This document shows, piece by piece, positions 46,064-54,813 of a stretch of 64,000 bases of DNA (the first letter of the stretch is position 1; each line of letters starts with the position of its first letter). The stretch lies in NCBI RefSeq assembly GCF_000300855.1, contig NZ_ALJF01000001.1:62001-126000 (forward strand), given 5' to 3'. The position numbers were made by a program, and so were the translations under genes. This DNA comes from Agrobacterium albertimagni AOL15. Its GTDB lineage: Bacteria; Pseudomonadota; Alphaproteobacteria; Rhizobiales; Rhizobiaceae. The notes beneath the pieces were generated by a model. The model did no database searches. It had not been told where the DNA came from and worked only from the letters and a program-made list of their open reading frames with translations.

Positions 46064-46906
46064 ATGATCAAGCTCAGCTTTGCCACTGTCGGCGACAATT
46101 GCATCGACCGGTTCCGCCCCTCCGGCATGTCGTTGATCGGCGGCAATGCCGTCAATGTCGCGGTCCAGCTTGCACTCCTTGGACATGTTTCCCACTATTT
46201 CGGTGCTGTCGGGGACGATGACGATGGCCGCCGAACCATCCGCGAGCTGGCCGAGAATGGCGTCGAGGTAGAAGGTGTAGAGTGTCGTCCAGGCCATACG
46301 GCCTACACCCTAATCGATGTCCTTCCCTCCGGCGAGCGGCTCTTTGCCCATGAGGATTTCGGCGCCTGCGCCGGTTACAGGCCAGGGCCCGAAGACCTGA
46401 TACTGCTAAAGCAGATGGATCACGTCCATATCGGCTGGATGGACGACGGAGGAGCGCTTCGCGAAGAGCTCTTGAGCGCTGGCGTGAGTGTCTCCCAGGA
46501 CATCTCTGTCAATACTGGGGAACGAAACCGCGGCGTATCCGGGCTGTCGATTGCATTTGCGTCTGCTGGAGAAGACGATGCCGCGGCGCAGATCATGTTG
46601 CAACGACTGATCGACGAAGGCGCGCGTCTCGCCGTCGTCACGCGCGGCGCCAAGGGAGCCTCCGTCAGTGACGGGAAGCGATCGGCCACGACAGCTGCCG
46701 CTCCGATCAAGGTGATCGATACGACGGGCGCTGGCGACAGTTTCATTGCGGGTTTTATCGCAGCCTATCGTCAAGGCGAGGATTGGGACAGTTGCCTGGA
46801 GCGTGGCGGCAGACAGGCCGCAGTAACCTGTGGGCATATCGGCGGATTTCCCCAGATCAGCGCATCGAACTTGATAGACGCTGGCAAAGGGCTGCCTCTC
46901 CGGTGA
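46064..46906 (+). CDS. PfkB-family carbohydrate kinase (fructosamine kinase, FrlD-like)
   Basis: 280 residues. The N-terminal ribokinase motif is seen in SLIGGNAVNVAVQLALLG and the C-terminal catalytic motif in DTTGAGDSFIAGFIAAY, with the base Asp at about residue 226. The short length and early VGDNCIDRF are like FrlD. It would phosphorylate the imported fructosyl-amine at O6 for the SIS deglycase. It lies 76 bases after that gene in the same direction. The region after it (46907-47586) has no supported gene. Confidence 0.87.
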   Translation: MIKLSFATVGDNCIDRFRPSGMSLIGGNAVNVAVQLALLGHVSHYFGAVGDDDDGRRTIRELAENGVEVEGVECRPGHTAYTLIDVLPSGERLFAHEDFGACAGYRPGPEDLILLKQMDHVHIGWMDDGGALREELLSAGVSVSQDISVNTGERNRGVSGLSIAFASAGEDDAAAQIMLQRLIDEGARLAVVTRGAKGASVSDGKRSATTAAAPIKVIDTTGAGDSFIAGFIAAYRQGEDWDSCLERGGRQAAVTCGHIGGFPQISASNLIDAGKGLPLR

Positions 46907-47586
46907 GACGCCCTAGCTCGGTCGCGCTGTTTCTCCGACGGTCAGAGGAACTGCGGGAATCTTAGGCACAGCCGCCTGGACCATCGATCGTGACGATCCA
47001 TTTGACGCCAGTTTCAACCTGCCTTGAAAACCAAGTTGAAGTGGCAGCCAGAAATCGGCGGTCACTTTCAGCGCAACCATCGCTCTGACGTAGAAGTCGA
47101 TCCGCGTGGATGCAGAGACAGACCTGAAGCAGCGTTCATAATCTCCCGACGTACAGTCAGCGTTGCAGCAGTTAACCCACCTACTGCCTTTCTGGTCTGC
47201 GATTCGCTCAGCCTTTGCAAGTGACGGCGCTGCGATGTTGGAACCCCCAGTTTGGTTTCGGCCCGCTATTGATGACGGTCGGAACGCGGCTGGTCTCGGC
47301 CACTCGCTTCGCCCCGATAGGAAGCATGGGACATCCGCCAGCGGCGCTTTGGGCCTGGCTGCTTTCGACGGGTTTTCCCCTGGGCGAGACGCATCGCAAA
47401 ATCGAGTTTTGTTCAGATGCTTTATAGAGGTCCGTCTTTCCAACGAAATCATCGAGGATCGCGCAAACTCGGTTGTTTTCTTGTGCCGGATTTACGGACG
47501 GTTAGGCATGTCGCCTCCATTCTGTTGTCAGTCGATTTCATTGCATGACTTCAACGAAGCCAGCCGAAGCCAAGGACGGACGTCAA
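46907..47586. other. Gene-free stretch
   Basis: 680 bases between the kinase and the ParA-like gene. Frames on both strands are open for up to about 180 codons but overlap, lack ribosome sites and show no family motif. Part of it must hold the promoter of the ParA-like gene. Confidence 0.5.
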
Positions 47587-48315
47587 ATGCCTGTGTTAAC
47601 ATTCGCCAATACGAAGGGCGGCGCCGGCAAGACGACGGCGGTGCTGCTTGTCGCCACGGAATTGGCGCGGTTGGGGCTACGAGTTGCTGTGCTCGATGCG
47701 GACCCCCAGCGCTGGATTTCATGCTGGCACCAACAACTTGGCAAAAACTGCCCGGAACGGCTGCAGGTCGTGCCTTACGTCTCGGCCGCCAATCTCGAAC
47801 GGGAAATCAAGCGCTGGCAGCCTACTGTCGACATCGTGCTTCTTGACCTGCCGGGTGCTCGCAGCCCCCTGATCGCCCAGGCGATGGGCCATTCGGACTA
47901 CGTGCTCATTCCCGCGCAGGGATCAGCCATGGATGCACAGGGTGCGGCGAACGTCATCGATCTCTTGTATTATCTCGAAGACAAGGCCGGGATCCGCATT
48001 CCCCATTCCGTCGTGCTCACCCGCATCAACCCCATCATCACCACACGTGCCCTGCAAGGTGTGAAAGCGCTCCTGTCGGAAAAGAAGGTTCATCTTCTGT
48101 CGACACCGATCGTTGAACGAGCGGCATTTCGCGATGTCTTCTCCTGCGGCGAAACGCTTTACACAATGGATGAACGAAACGTCAGCAACCTCGGCCGCGC
48201 TCAGGAAAATGCCCAGATGCTTGGAAACGAGGTGCTCGAGCGTCTCATCCGCTACCGGATGATCGGGATGACGCCAGCGCCTGGACACGATCAGGCTGCC
48301 CGGCTCGTCGCCTGA
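47587..48315 (+). CDS. Orphan ParA/VirC1-like ATPase
   Basis: 242 residues from MPVLTFANTKGGAGKTTAVL. The deviant Walker A KGGAGKTT has both lysines and is followed by the LDADPQRW switch and IVLLDLPGARSPL (Walker B region). The single-domain architecture, without an N-terminal DNA-binding part, resembles VirC1 and other orphan ParA proteins of rhizobial plasmids rather than RepA. VirC1 places relaxosomes at the cell pole; partition is the alternative role. No parB, repB or repC neighbour is present. The start at 47587 is preferred over 47545 because it matches the family N-terminus. It converges with the chemotaxis operon. Confidence 0.83.
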   Translation: MPVLTFANTKGGAGKTTAVLLVATELARLGLRVAVLDADPQRWISCWHQQLGKNCPERLQVVPYVSAANLEREIKRWQPTVDIVLLDLPGARSPLIAQAMGHSDYVLIPAQGSAMDAQGAANVIDLLYYLEDKAGIRIPHSVVLTRINPIITTRALQGVKALLSEKKVHLLSTPIVERAAFRDVFSCGETLYTMDERNVSNLGRAQENAQMLGNEVLERLIRYRMIGMTPAPGHDQAARLVA

Positions 48316-48341
48316 GATCAACGTCGCCAGGGATGACGCCC

Positions 48342-50108
48342 CTAGAACAGAGCGTCATCGAACAGTGCGTCATCCGACTGCGGCTCGCCGAGGGGCGGCG
48401 ACCCAGCTTCCACCCTGACCGTTGCTACGTCCACACCGAGCACGCTGCAGTGAACGTCACGCTCCGATTTCATCGTATAGGTCGCGAAGATTTCACCGGA
48501 AATCGCCTGCAAGACGCCATCCAGCGCGTCGTAATTTGGATCGGCCGGCGTCGCCTCGGCGGCGAGAGCGATGCAGTCGTTGAGGATGGCGGTCAGGTCC
48601 TCGTGGAAATCGAGCCCGGCGGTCGCCTTGGCCACCCTGATGGCAATCTCCTGGCCGCGGTGATGCAGATCGTCGAGATTTTCGTCCAGTGTCGCTCCTG
48701 CCTGCGTGACATGAGACAGGGCGATCTCGATCCGCGCCACGAGATCGGGTGGGTTATCGCCACCCTGCCTCGCCTCAGCGCCGCTTAGTCCAGCAGCGGC
48801 CTCGTCCAGCAGCTTCAGATGCGCGAGTGTATGATCGGTGACATCGTCCAGCCGTGCCGAGAAGACCCGCAACTCATTGGTGACGACATTGATGGCCCGG
48901 CTTTCCTCCCCCAGCTTGCTGCAGCGCAAATTTGTATTCAGTGCCATGTATTGTATGTCGGTGCGCACGATCTGAATGGTCCGCACGCTTTCGACGAGAT
49001 GTCTCACCATCTCGCCAACCGCAGAGCTCAGGCGTCTGGCCTCACCTGCCGATTGTTCGAGCTCTGCGACAATGCTGCGGGCCGCTCCGAGGTTCTCGCG
49101 CACCAGACCCAAGGCCGAGAGCCCGGCCGTGTTGTCGCTCGGCGGCATCATCGAGTTCTGCAAATCCGTCAGAGCAGTGACGTCATTGGAAAAGGCGCTG
49201 ATATTGCGAACGATCGTGGCGCATTCACCCTTGAAATCCTCCGACATGGCGATCAGTTGCGCGTGCACCAGACGCATGATCGAAGCATGGACGAGCTGAC
49301 GATCAGCAGGCGTCAGGTCTTTTGTGTCCGACTGCGAAAGATGCGCATCAGCAATTGCGAAGGCAGCCTGGCAGTGTTCAATCCGCTGGCGCGTCACGTC
49401 GCCGATCTGCAACGACGACAAAGTGCTGGCAAGCCTGCTTTGCACCTTCATCGCAAGGCCAGTCACCTGACTGGCGAGATCCGCAAGTGCGCCGCGTTGT
49501 GTCCGGATCGCGTCTGCATTGCGCCCGAGTTCGTCAACGATCTGCGGGATGGAGTGGTCATCCTGGCCCTGCAAACGAGTGCCGGATCTCGCATGACTTA
49601 TCACGTCTTGCAACGCGTGAATCCGCTCACCGAAGGAATTCACTTCATGGCTGGCGAACTGGATACGCTCGACGATTTCTTCCGCGAAGCTCGCGAAGTC
49701 AACGATCCCCGCGCCAGTGATCTTCGCCGTGACGGCGAAGGTTCTCAGGTAGCGCAGCGTGTCCTCCATCTCCATCACCTCGCCGGCCAAAGCTCGGCCA
49801 TGATCGTCGATGAGGACCAGGCGCCTGATCAGTTCCTGCTGTTGTGCGGGTAAAGCTGCGATCAAATTTGCAGTGCGCACCAGTTCAGCCGTCGCCTCGG
49901 CCGCCTCGTCTTCTCTCAGGGCGTCAGAAATGCTGCCCAGTGACGCCAAGAGGTTGTTGAACACCTCGAGCACCGCAACCAGCATGGTGCCGCCGTCGAG
50001 GAAGCGCTGCTCGATCTGAACCAGCGCTTCATTCAGCCGGTCGCCGATGCCGACCGCCGTTGATGGTCGCTGCTCAGCCGGTCGCGATCTCACCATGTTC
50101 ATCTTCAA
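48342..50108 (-). CDS. Cytoplasmic helical chemotaxis protein, MCP-like, distal gene of che operon
   Basis: 588 residues, almost entirely helical, with no membrane span. The motifs MALNTNLRCSKLGEESRAINVVTNELRVFSARLDDV (about 385-420) parallel the MCP hairpin tip ([13 protein letters not shown]...[12 protein letters not shown]), but key receptor residues are altered. IGDVTRQRIEHCQ repeats a motif common in chemotaxis-linked coiled coils. It ends with a duplicated DDALFDDALF. It sits 54 bases after cheB in the same operon. It may be a soluble receptor-like adaptor; this is inference. Confidence 0.7.
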   Translation of the reverse strand: MKMNMVRSRPAEQRPSTAVGIGDRLNEALVQIEQRFLDGGTMLVAVLEVFNNLLASLGSISDALREDEAAEATAELVRTANLIAALPAQQQELIRRLVLIDDHGRALAGEVMEMEDTLRYLRTFAVTAKITGAGIVDFASFAEEIVERIQFASHEVNSFGERIHALQDVISHARSGTRLQGQDDHSIPQIVDELGRNADAIRTQRGALADLASQVTGLAMKVQSRLASTLSSLQIGDVTRQRIEHCQAAFAIADAHLSQSDTKDLTPADRQLVHASIMRLVHAQLIAMSEDFKGECATIVRNISAFSNDVTALTDLQNSMMPPSDNTAGLSALGLVRENLGAARSIVAELEQSAGEARRLSSAVGEMVRHLVESVRTIQIVRTDIQYMALNTNLRCSKLGEESRAINVVTNELRVFSARLDDVTDHTLAHLKLLDEAAAGLSGAEARQGGDNPPDLVARIEIALSHVTQAGATLDENLDDLHHRGQEIAIRVAKATAGLDFHEDLTAILNDCIALAAEATPADPNYDALDGVLQAISGEIFATYTMKSERDVHCSVLGVDVATVRVEAGSPPLGEPQSDDALFDDALF

Positions 50109-50162
50109 CCCTCGTTCCCTATCTGAAATTCGTTTGCGGGCCCCTGCCCGCCGGATTTGCGA

Positions 50163-51251
50163 TCACCCCAGGTGGCGGCGATCGGCGGAGAGGATTTCCC
50201 GGGCGATCTGCTCGAGCGGCACGACCCTGTCGACCCCTCCCCGGGCAATCGCTTCCTTCGGCATGCCGAATACGACCGATGTCGCCTCGTCCTGTGCGAC
50301 CGTGAACGCCCCTGCCTTGTGCATTTCATCCATGCCACGCGCACCGTCATCCCCCATACCGGTCATGATCACACCCATCGCATTGGACCCTGCCGCACGG
50401 GCGGCCGAGCGGAACAGGACATCCACCGACGGGCGATGGCGGGAAACGAGAGGGCCGTCTTTGATGGCCACCAGATAGCGTGCGCCCTGCCGTTCGAGCA
50501 GCATATGCTGGCCACCAGGCGCGATCAGCACGTGACCGCGCAGGACCGGATCTCCATGGGCCGCTTCTTTGACTTCCACCTGGCATAATGTGTTGAGCCG
50601 GGACGCAAAGGCGGAGGTGAACTTCTCCGGCATGTGCTGGACGATGATGATACCCGGGGCGTTGGCTGGAAGGGCGACCAGCAGTTCGCGCAGCGCCTCC
50701 GTCCCCCCGGTCGAGGCGCCGATGCAGATGACCATTTCCGTGGTCTTTGCCATGGGTCGCCCGGTCGGCGGCGGCAGAACTGCGTCAGCGGTCAGTTTTG
50801 CCTCTGTCGCACCGGCCAGTGGCGCGCGACGGCGATCGGATTTCACGCGGGCTTGCGCTGCCCCCCTGACGGTCTGCCGGATCATTGCACCTGCTTCAGC
50901 CAGATGGTCTGCGGCACCGATCTTCGGCTTGAGGATGATGTCGACGGCACCCGCCTCCAGCGCCTGCATGAGGGTCTGCGACCCCTCTTCGGTCAAGGAC
51001 GAGCACATGACGACCGGAATCGGGCGCTGGGCCATGAGCTTCCTGAGAAAGGTAATGCCGTCCATCTTCGGCATTTCGACATCCAGCGTTACCACGTCGG
51101 GAACCTCTTCCTGGATGCGACGAGCCGCGACAAAGGGATCGGACGCCACGCCCATGACCTCGATGTCGCCATCGGCCTCCAGGACCTGTGCCAGCGCCTG
51201 GCGGACGCTGGCCGAATCGTCGACGATCAGAACGCGGATTTTCTTGGGCAT
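50163..51251 (-). CDS. cheB: Chemotaxis protein-glutamate methylesterase CheB
   Basis: 362 residues. The receiver domain (1-125) has phospho-acceptor Asp57 ([11 protein letters not shown]) and acidic pair Asp11-Asp12. The methylesterase domain (about 172-360) has the triad Ser180 (GASTGG), His206 (VQHMPEK) and Asp302 ([10 protein letters not shown]). It demethylates receptors and may deamidate glutamines, since no cheD is seen. The ATG at 51251 lies 7 bases after the cheR stop; longer extension to 51338 runs into cheR and is rejected. Confidence 0.94.
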   Translation of the reverse strand: MPKKIRVLIVDDSASVRQALAQVLEADGDIEVMGVASDPFVAARRIQEEVPDVVTLDVEMPKMDGITFLRKLMAQRPIPVVMCSSLTEEGSQTLMQALEAGAVDIILKPKIGAADHLAEAGAMIRQTVRGAAQARVKSDRRRAPLAGATEAKLTADAVLPPPTGRPMAKTTEMVICIGASTGGTEALRELLVALPANAPGIIIVQHMPEKFTSAFASRLNTLCQVEVKEAAHGDPVLRGHVLIAPGGQHMLLERQGARYLVAIKDGPLVSRHRPSVDVLFRSAARAAGSNAMGVIMTGMGDDGARGMDEMHKAGAFTVAQDEATSVVFGMPKEAIARGGVDRVVPLEQIAREILSADRRHLG

Positions 51252-51258
51252 CTGGGCA

Positions 51259-52149
51259 TCAGACCTTCTGGAAGACCGTATTGGCGACCTGCTGCACGGG
51301 CAGCCCGAAGCCGGTGATGGTTTCGGAGTGACCGACATAGAGATAGCCGCCCGGAAGGAGACGGTCGCACAGGCGAGACAGCACCTGCTCCTGCGTCTTC
51401 TTGTCGAAATAAATCAGGACGTTGCGGCAGAAGATGACATGCATCGGGTCGCCGACACTGTAGGACCGGTCCATCAGGTTGAGCCGCGCAAAACCCACCT
51501 TGGAGCGTAATTTCGGATGAATGCGCACCTCGCCTCGTGCGGGCTCGCGCGGCTCCATCACATAGCGCTTGCGGCGTTCCGGATCGACCGGCTCGATCAT
51601 GGCGTTCGAGAAGATGCCGCGCTTGGCGACCTGCAGCACGTCGGTGGAGAGATCGGTTGCGAGGATCGAAAAGTCCGGGCCGCCCTTCATCTCGAGATAG
51701 TCTTCCATCACCATGGCAAGCGTGTAGGGCTCAGCACCGATCGAGCAGGCCGAACTCCAGACGCGCAGCCGCCGATGGCCCTTGGCGGCGAGATCGGGCA
51801 ATGCCTTGTTGGTCAGATGCTCAAAATGCGTCGGCTCGCGAAAGAAGTCGGTCTTGTTGGTGGTGACCGCATCGATGAGGTGGATCGCCTCGGTGTCGAG
51901 GCCGCCATGGTTGAACAGATAGTCGCAATAGTCGTTGAGCCCCTCGAGCCCGACAAAACGAAGGCGACGACGTAGCCGTCCCTCCAGCATCGTCTTCTTT
52001 GCAAACGGCATCTTGATGCCGCTGTAATCATAGATGTAGCGCGACAAGAGGTCGAAATTCCGGTCGGTCAAGCCATCACCCGCGGCGGACAAAGCCGATC
52101 GGGGTTCTGGGCGCGTGCCAGCGGTTCTCTTGAAAGCAAGGGCGTTCAT
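51259..52149 (-). CDS. cheR: Chemotaxis protein methyltransferase CheR
   Basis: 296 residues. The N-terminal CheR domain (about 28-85, with [12 protein letters not shown]) is followed by the SAM-dependent methyltransferase domain (about 95-290): [29 protein letters not shown] (SAM motif), [15 protein letters not shown] and [14 protein letters not shown]. It methylates the two MCPs encoded just upstream. The ATG overlaps the cheW stop by four bases. Confidence 0.95.
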   Translation of the reverse strand: MNALAFKRTAGTRPEPRSALSAAGDGLTDRNFDLLSRYIYDYSGIKMPFAKKTMLEGRLRRRLRFVGLEGLNDYCDYLFNHGGLDTEAIHLIDAVTTNKTDFFREPTHFEHLTNKALPDLAAKGHRRLRVWSSACSIGAEPYTLAMVMEDYLEMKGGPDFSILATDLSTDVLQVAKRGIFSNAMIEPVDPERRKRYVMEPREPARGEVRIHPKLRSKVGFARLNLMDRSYSVGDPMHVIFCRNVLIYFDKKTQEQVLSRLCDRLLPGGYLYVGHSETITGFGLPVQQVANTVFQKV

Positions 52150-52640
52150 GCATGTTCCATTGAAGTAGTGACGGTACCCAGCGCGCGTGCATCTGACCCG
52201 CTGAACAGCTTGGTCAGATTGACGAGCACGACGAAATCTGAGGCGCGTCTGACAACGCCCGCAATATAATCGGACTGCCAGCGGATGCCGATGTCAGGGG
52301 CGGGCTCGATCGCATCGCTGCGGAAGGAGGTAACCTCGAAGACCCGATCGGCGACCAGGCCGAGCGACAGGGACCGGCCGTCGATTGGCACATCGATGAC
52401 AAGAATTCGGGTGTGGGGTGTCTTCAGGGTCTGCGACATGCCGAGTCGCAGTCGAAGATCAATGACGGGCACGCCCTGACCGCGCACATCGCGCAGACCC
52501 AGGAGATAGTCGGGACCGTGCGGGATCCGGAAGGGTTCCTCGTGGTCGAGAATTTCCCGGACGACATCGACGGGAACGGCGAAGCACTCGTTTTCGAGGC
52601 TAAAGGTCACGTATTGCGATTCAGCTGCTGCACTGGCCAT
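52146..52640 (-). CDS. cheW: Chemotaxis coupling protein CheW (second copy)
   Basis: 164 residues of a single CheW domain: YVTFSLENECFAVPVDVVRE, LRDVRGQGVPVIDLRLRLG and GLVADRVFEVTSF. It bridges receptors and CheA. The M at 52640 (MASAAAESQYVTF) is chosen; the frame to 52754 lacks support. It is distinct in sequence from the CheW at 56512, so the two may form mixed arrays or serve different receptors. Confidence 0.92.
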   Translation of the reverse strand: MASAAAESQYVTFSLENECFAVPVDVVREILDHEEPFRIPHGPDYLLGLRDVRGQGVPVIDLRLRLGMSQTLKTPHTRILVIDVPIDGRSLSLGLVADRVFEVTSFRSDAIEPAPDIGIRWQSDYIAGVVRRASDFVVLVNLTKLFSGSDARALGTVTTSMEHA

Positions 52641-52777
52641 CGGCCACACTCCTGGTAGTCGGCACCGCCGACGGGTCTTTCGAAGCGACGGGGCGTCGCA
52701 CCCGAAATCAGGGGAAGGAAGACAGGCCCTTTCGCCGGGTTGGGGGCCTGTCACTCGAGTTCTGTCAGGCGACCTGA

Positions 52778-54580
52778 TCAGGCCGTCTGGCGAAAGGCAT
52801 CATCGTCGCTGTCGGGCCCACCCATGCTCATGTCGAGCGCGAAGCCCTGCCCCTTCGACGGGCCGGAAGCAGGCCGGACGGCAGGGCGCTTTGCCGGTGC
52901 AGCACTTGCCATCTTCGCGGCAACCGCCTTCAACTGCGCAGCCGGGTTTCCGCTCGGCTGCCGGGATCCGGTATTGACCTTGAAGAAGGCGATGGAGGCC
53001 TGCAGCTCCTCGGCCTGGGCGGCCAGTTCCTCCGAGGTCGCCGACATTTCTTCAGATGCACCGGCATTCTGCTGGGTCACCTTGTCGAGCTGCTGGATCG
53101 CTTCGTTGATCTGGCTCGAGCCGATGTCCTGCTCACGGCAGGCAGCCGAGATTTCAGACACGAGTTCGGCCGTCTTGCGGATATCCGGCACGAGGCGCGT
53201 CAGCATCTCGCCGGCCTGGGTCGCAACCTGGACGGTCTCACCGGACAGGCCGGAGATTTCGGCGGCTGCCGCCTGGCTGCGCTCGGCAAGCTTGCGCACT
53301 TCGGAAGCGACGACTGCAAATCCACGGCCATGTTCGCCGGCACGCGCGGCCTCGACCGCCGCATTAAGGGCGAGAAGATCGGTCTGGCGGGCGATTTCCT
53401 GGACGATCGAGATCTTCTCGGCGATCGTGCGCATGGCGGTCACAGCCTTGTCGACAGCCTTGCCGCTTTCCTCGGCGTCGGTTGCCGACTGGCGGGCGAT
53501 CTTTTCCGTCTGGGCAGCATTGTCGGCATTCTGCTTGATATTGGCGGCCATCTCTTCCATCGAAGCGGAAGCCTCTTCGGCAGACGATGCCTGTTCGGTT
53601 GCGCCTTGCGACAGCTGTTCCGAACCCGAAGACAGCTGCTGGCTGCCGGACGAGACGTTTTCCGATGCTGCAAGCGCATCGCCGACCACACCCCGCAGAC
53701 GCTCGACCATGCTCTCCAGCGACAGCCCGAGCGTATCCTTGTCCGACAAAGGCTTCGGCGTGACGGTCAGATCGCCATTGGCGATCTGGCTCGCGATGCC
53801 CGCGATCTGACGGAGATTGCCAGTCATCTTGTTGATGGTATCGACGAGGTCTCGAATTTCGTCATTCGTCTTGATCTGGACATCCTGATCGAGGTCGCCG
53901 ATCGCGACAGCTTCGGCGACTAGCTTGATCTTGTTGAGGCCATTGCTGATGCTCATCGCAATCCAGGTGGCCGTCGCGATTGCCGCGAAGGCGGCCAGTG
54001 CTGCGACGCAAAGAAGAATGTTGCGCGTCGAGGCATACAAAGCGTCGGTTTCGGCATCTGCCGCTTGCATCTGCTCCCGATTGGCTTCCATGCGAGTGTT
54101 GATGTCTTCCTCGATCTTGTCAGTGATTGCGCGGGCATCAACGGTGGTGATCCGCAGCGCTCCTGCCCTGTCGCCGGACCGCGCAAGCCCCCTCAGCCTG
54201 GTGTCCAGAGCCTTGATCTGCTCGAAATCGACCTCGACCGCCTGCCACGCCTTTCTGCCGGCCTCGGATGAGGAATTCTGCTGCAGCCAGGCCACCGTTT
54301 CGTCGAACCGCTTCAGGTTGCGGTCACTGGCTTCGATGAATTTCGCGACGTCGGACTGTGTTTCCGCAAGCGCGATATTGGTCTGGGCGCGCGTCAGGCG
54401 GAGCTGGATGTTGCCGAGTTCCTGGGCCTTCTCGAGGCGTGCTGCGGGGCCGGCAATCATGTCGGAAATCGACTGGTTGAGGGTGCCGAGGCTGTAGATC
54501 CCGTAACCCATGGTGCTGACCAGCAGCACGAGCATGAGGCCGAAAGCTGCGGCCAGCTTAAACTTGATCGTGAAACGCAT
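52778..54580 (-). CDS. Methyl-accepting chemotaxis protein (MCP 1)
   Basis: 600 residues. TM1 is at about 8-29 ([21 protein letters not shown]), a helical-bundle periplasmic sensor at about 30-190, and TM2 at about 192-212. Two HAMP-like segments follow (about 213-310, with [13 protein letters not shown]). The signalling hairpin tip is [20 protein letters not shown] (about 440). The tail ends DDDAFRQTA, without an NWETF pentapeptide. The 3' 909 bases are nearly identical to MCP 2. The start MRFTIKFKL at 54580 matches the MCP 2 N-terminus. Confidence 0.92.
   Translation of the reverse strand: MRFTIKFKLAAAFGLMLVLLVSTMGYGIYSLGTLNQSISDMIAGPAARLEKAQELGNIQLRLTRAQTNIALAETQSDVAKFIEASDRNLKRFDETVAWLQQNSSSEAGRKAWQAVEVDFEQIKALDTRLRGLARSGDRAGALRITTVDARAITDKIEEDINTRMEANREQMQAADAETDALYASTRNILLCVAALAAFAAIATATWIAMSISNGLNKIKLVAEAVAIGDLDQDVQIKTNDEIRDLVDTINKMTGNLRQIAGIASQIANGDLTVTPKPLSDKDTLGLSLESMVERLRGVVGDALAASENVSSGSQQLSSGSEQLSQGATEQASSAEEASASMEEMAANIKQNADNAAQTEKIARQSATDAEESGKAVDKAVTAMRTIAEKISIVQEIARQTDLLALNAAVEAARAGEHGRGFAVVASEVRKLAERSQAAAAEISGLSGETVQVATQAGEMLTRLVPDIRKTAELVSEISAACREQDIGSSQINEAIQQLDKVTQQNAGASEEMSATSEELAAQAEELQASIAFFKVNTGSRQPSGNPAAQLKAVAAKMASAAPAKRPAVRPASGPSKGQGFALDMSMGGPDSDDDAFRQTA
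52803..53711 (-). repeat. Direct repeat copy A, 3' half of MCP 1
   Basis: 909 bases matching 54836-55744 at a constant offset of 2033 with no insertions or deletions; I count about 20 substitutions. It spans the methylation helices, signalling tip and C-terminal tail coding region and ends abruptly at the HAMP boundary. Confidence 0.9.
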
Positions 54581-54813
54581 GGTAATAGTCCCATATCCTG
54601 GCGTTGTGGTTCGAATAGTGTGCAAACAGGTCTGTCCGCGAACAGACGAGAGAGAGCGGTCATAGATGCAAGGCCAGGTCGCACGAGGTTGCGTGCGGAT
54701 TGAAGGCCATTCGCCAGGGTTCATTTGATAGAAGTGAGCACATTCACTTCCCACCGGGTTCACCGGCCGGATGGATCAGGGGACTGCGCCCGGCATGCCG
54801 GGCGCAAGCTTGT

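Noticed and set aside
46913..47452. 179-codon minus-strand frame between the kinase and ParA genes
   Set aside because: No recognisable domain and no convincing start; left as an unassigned gene-free stretch.
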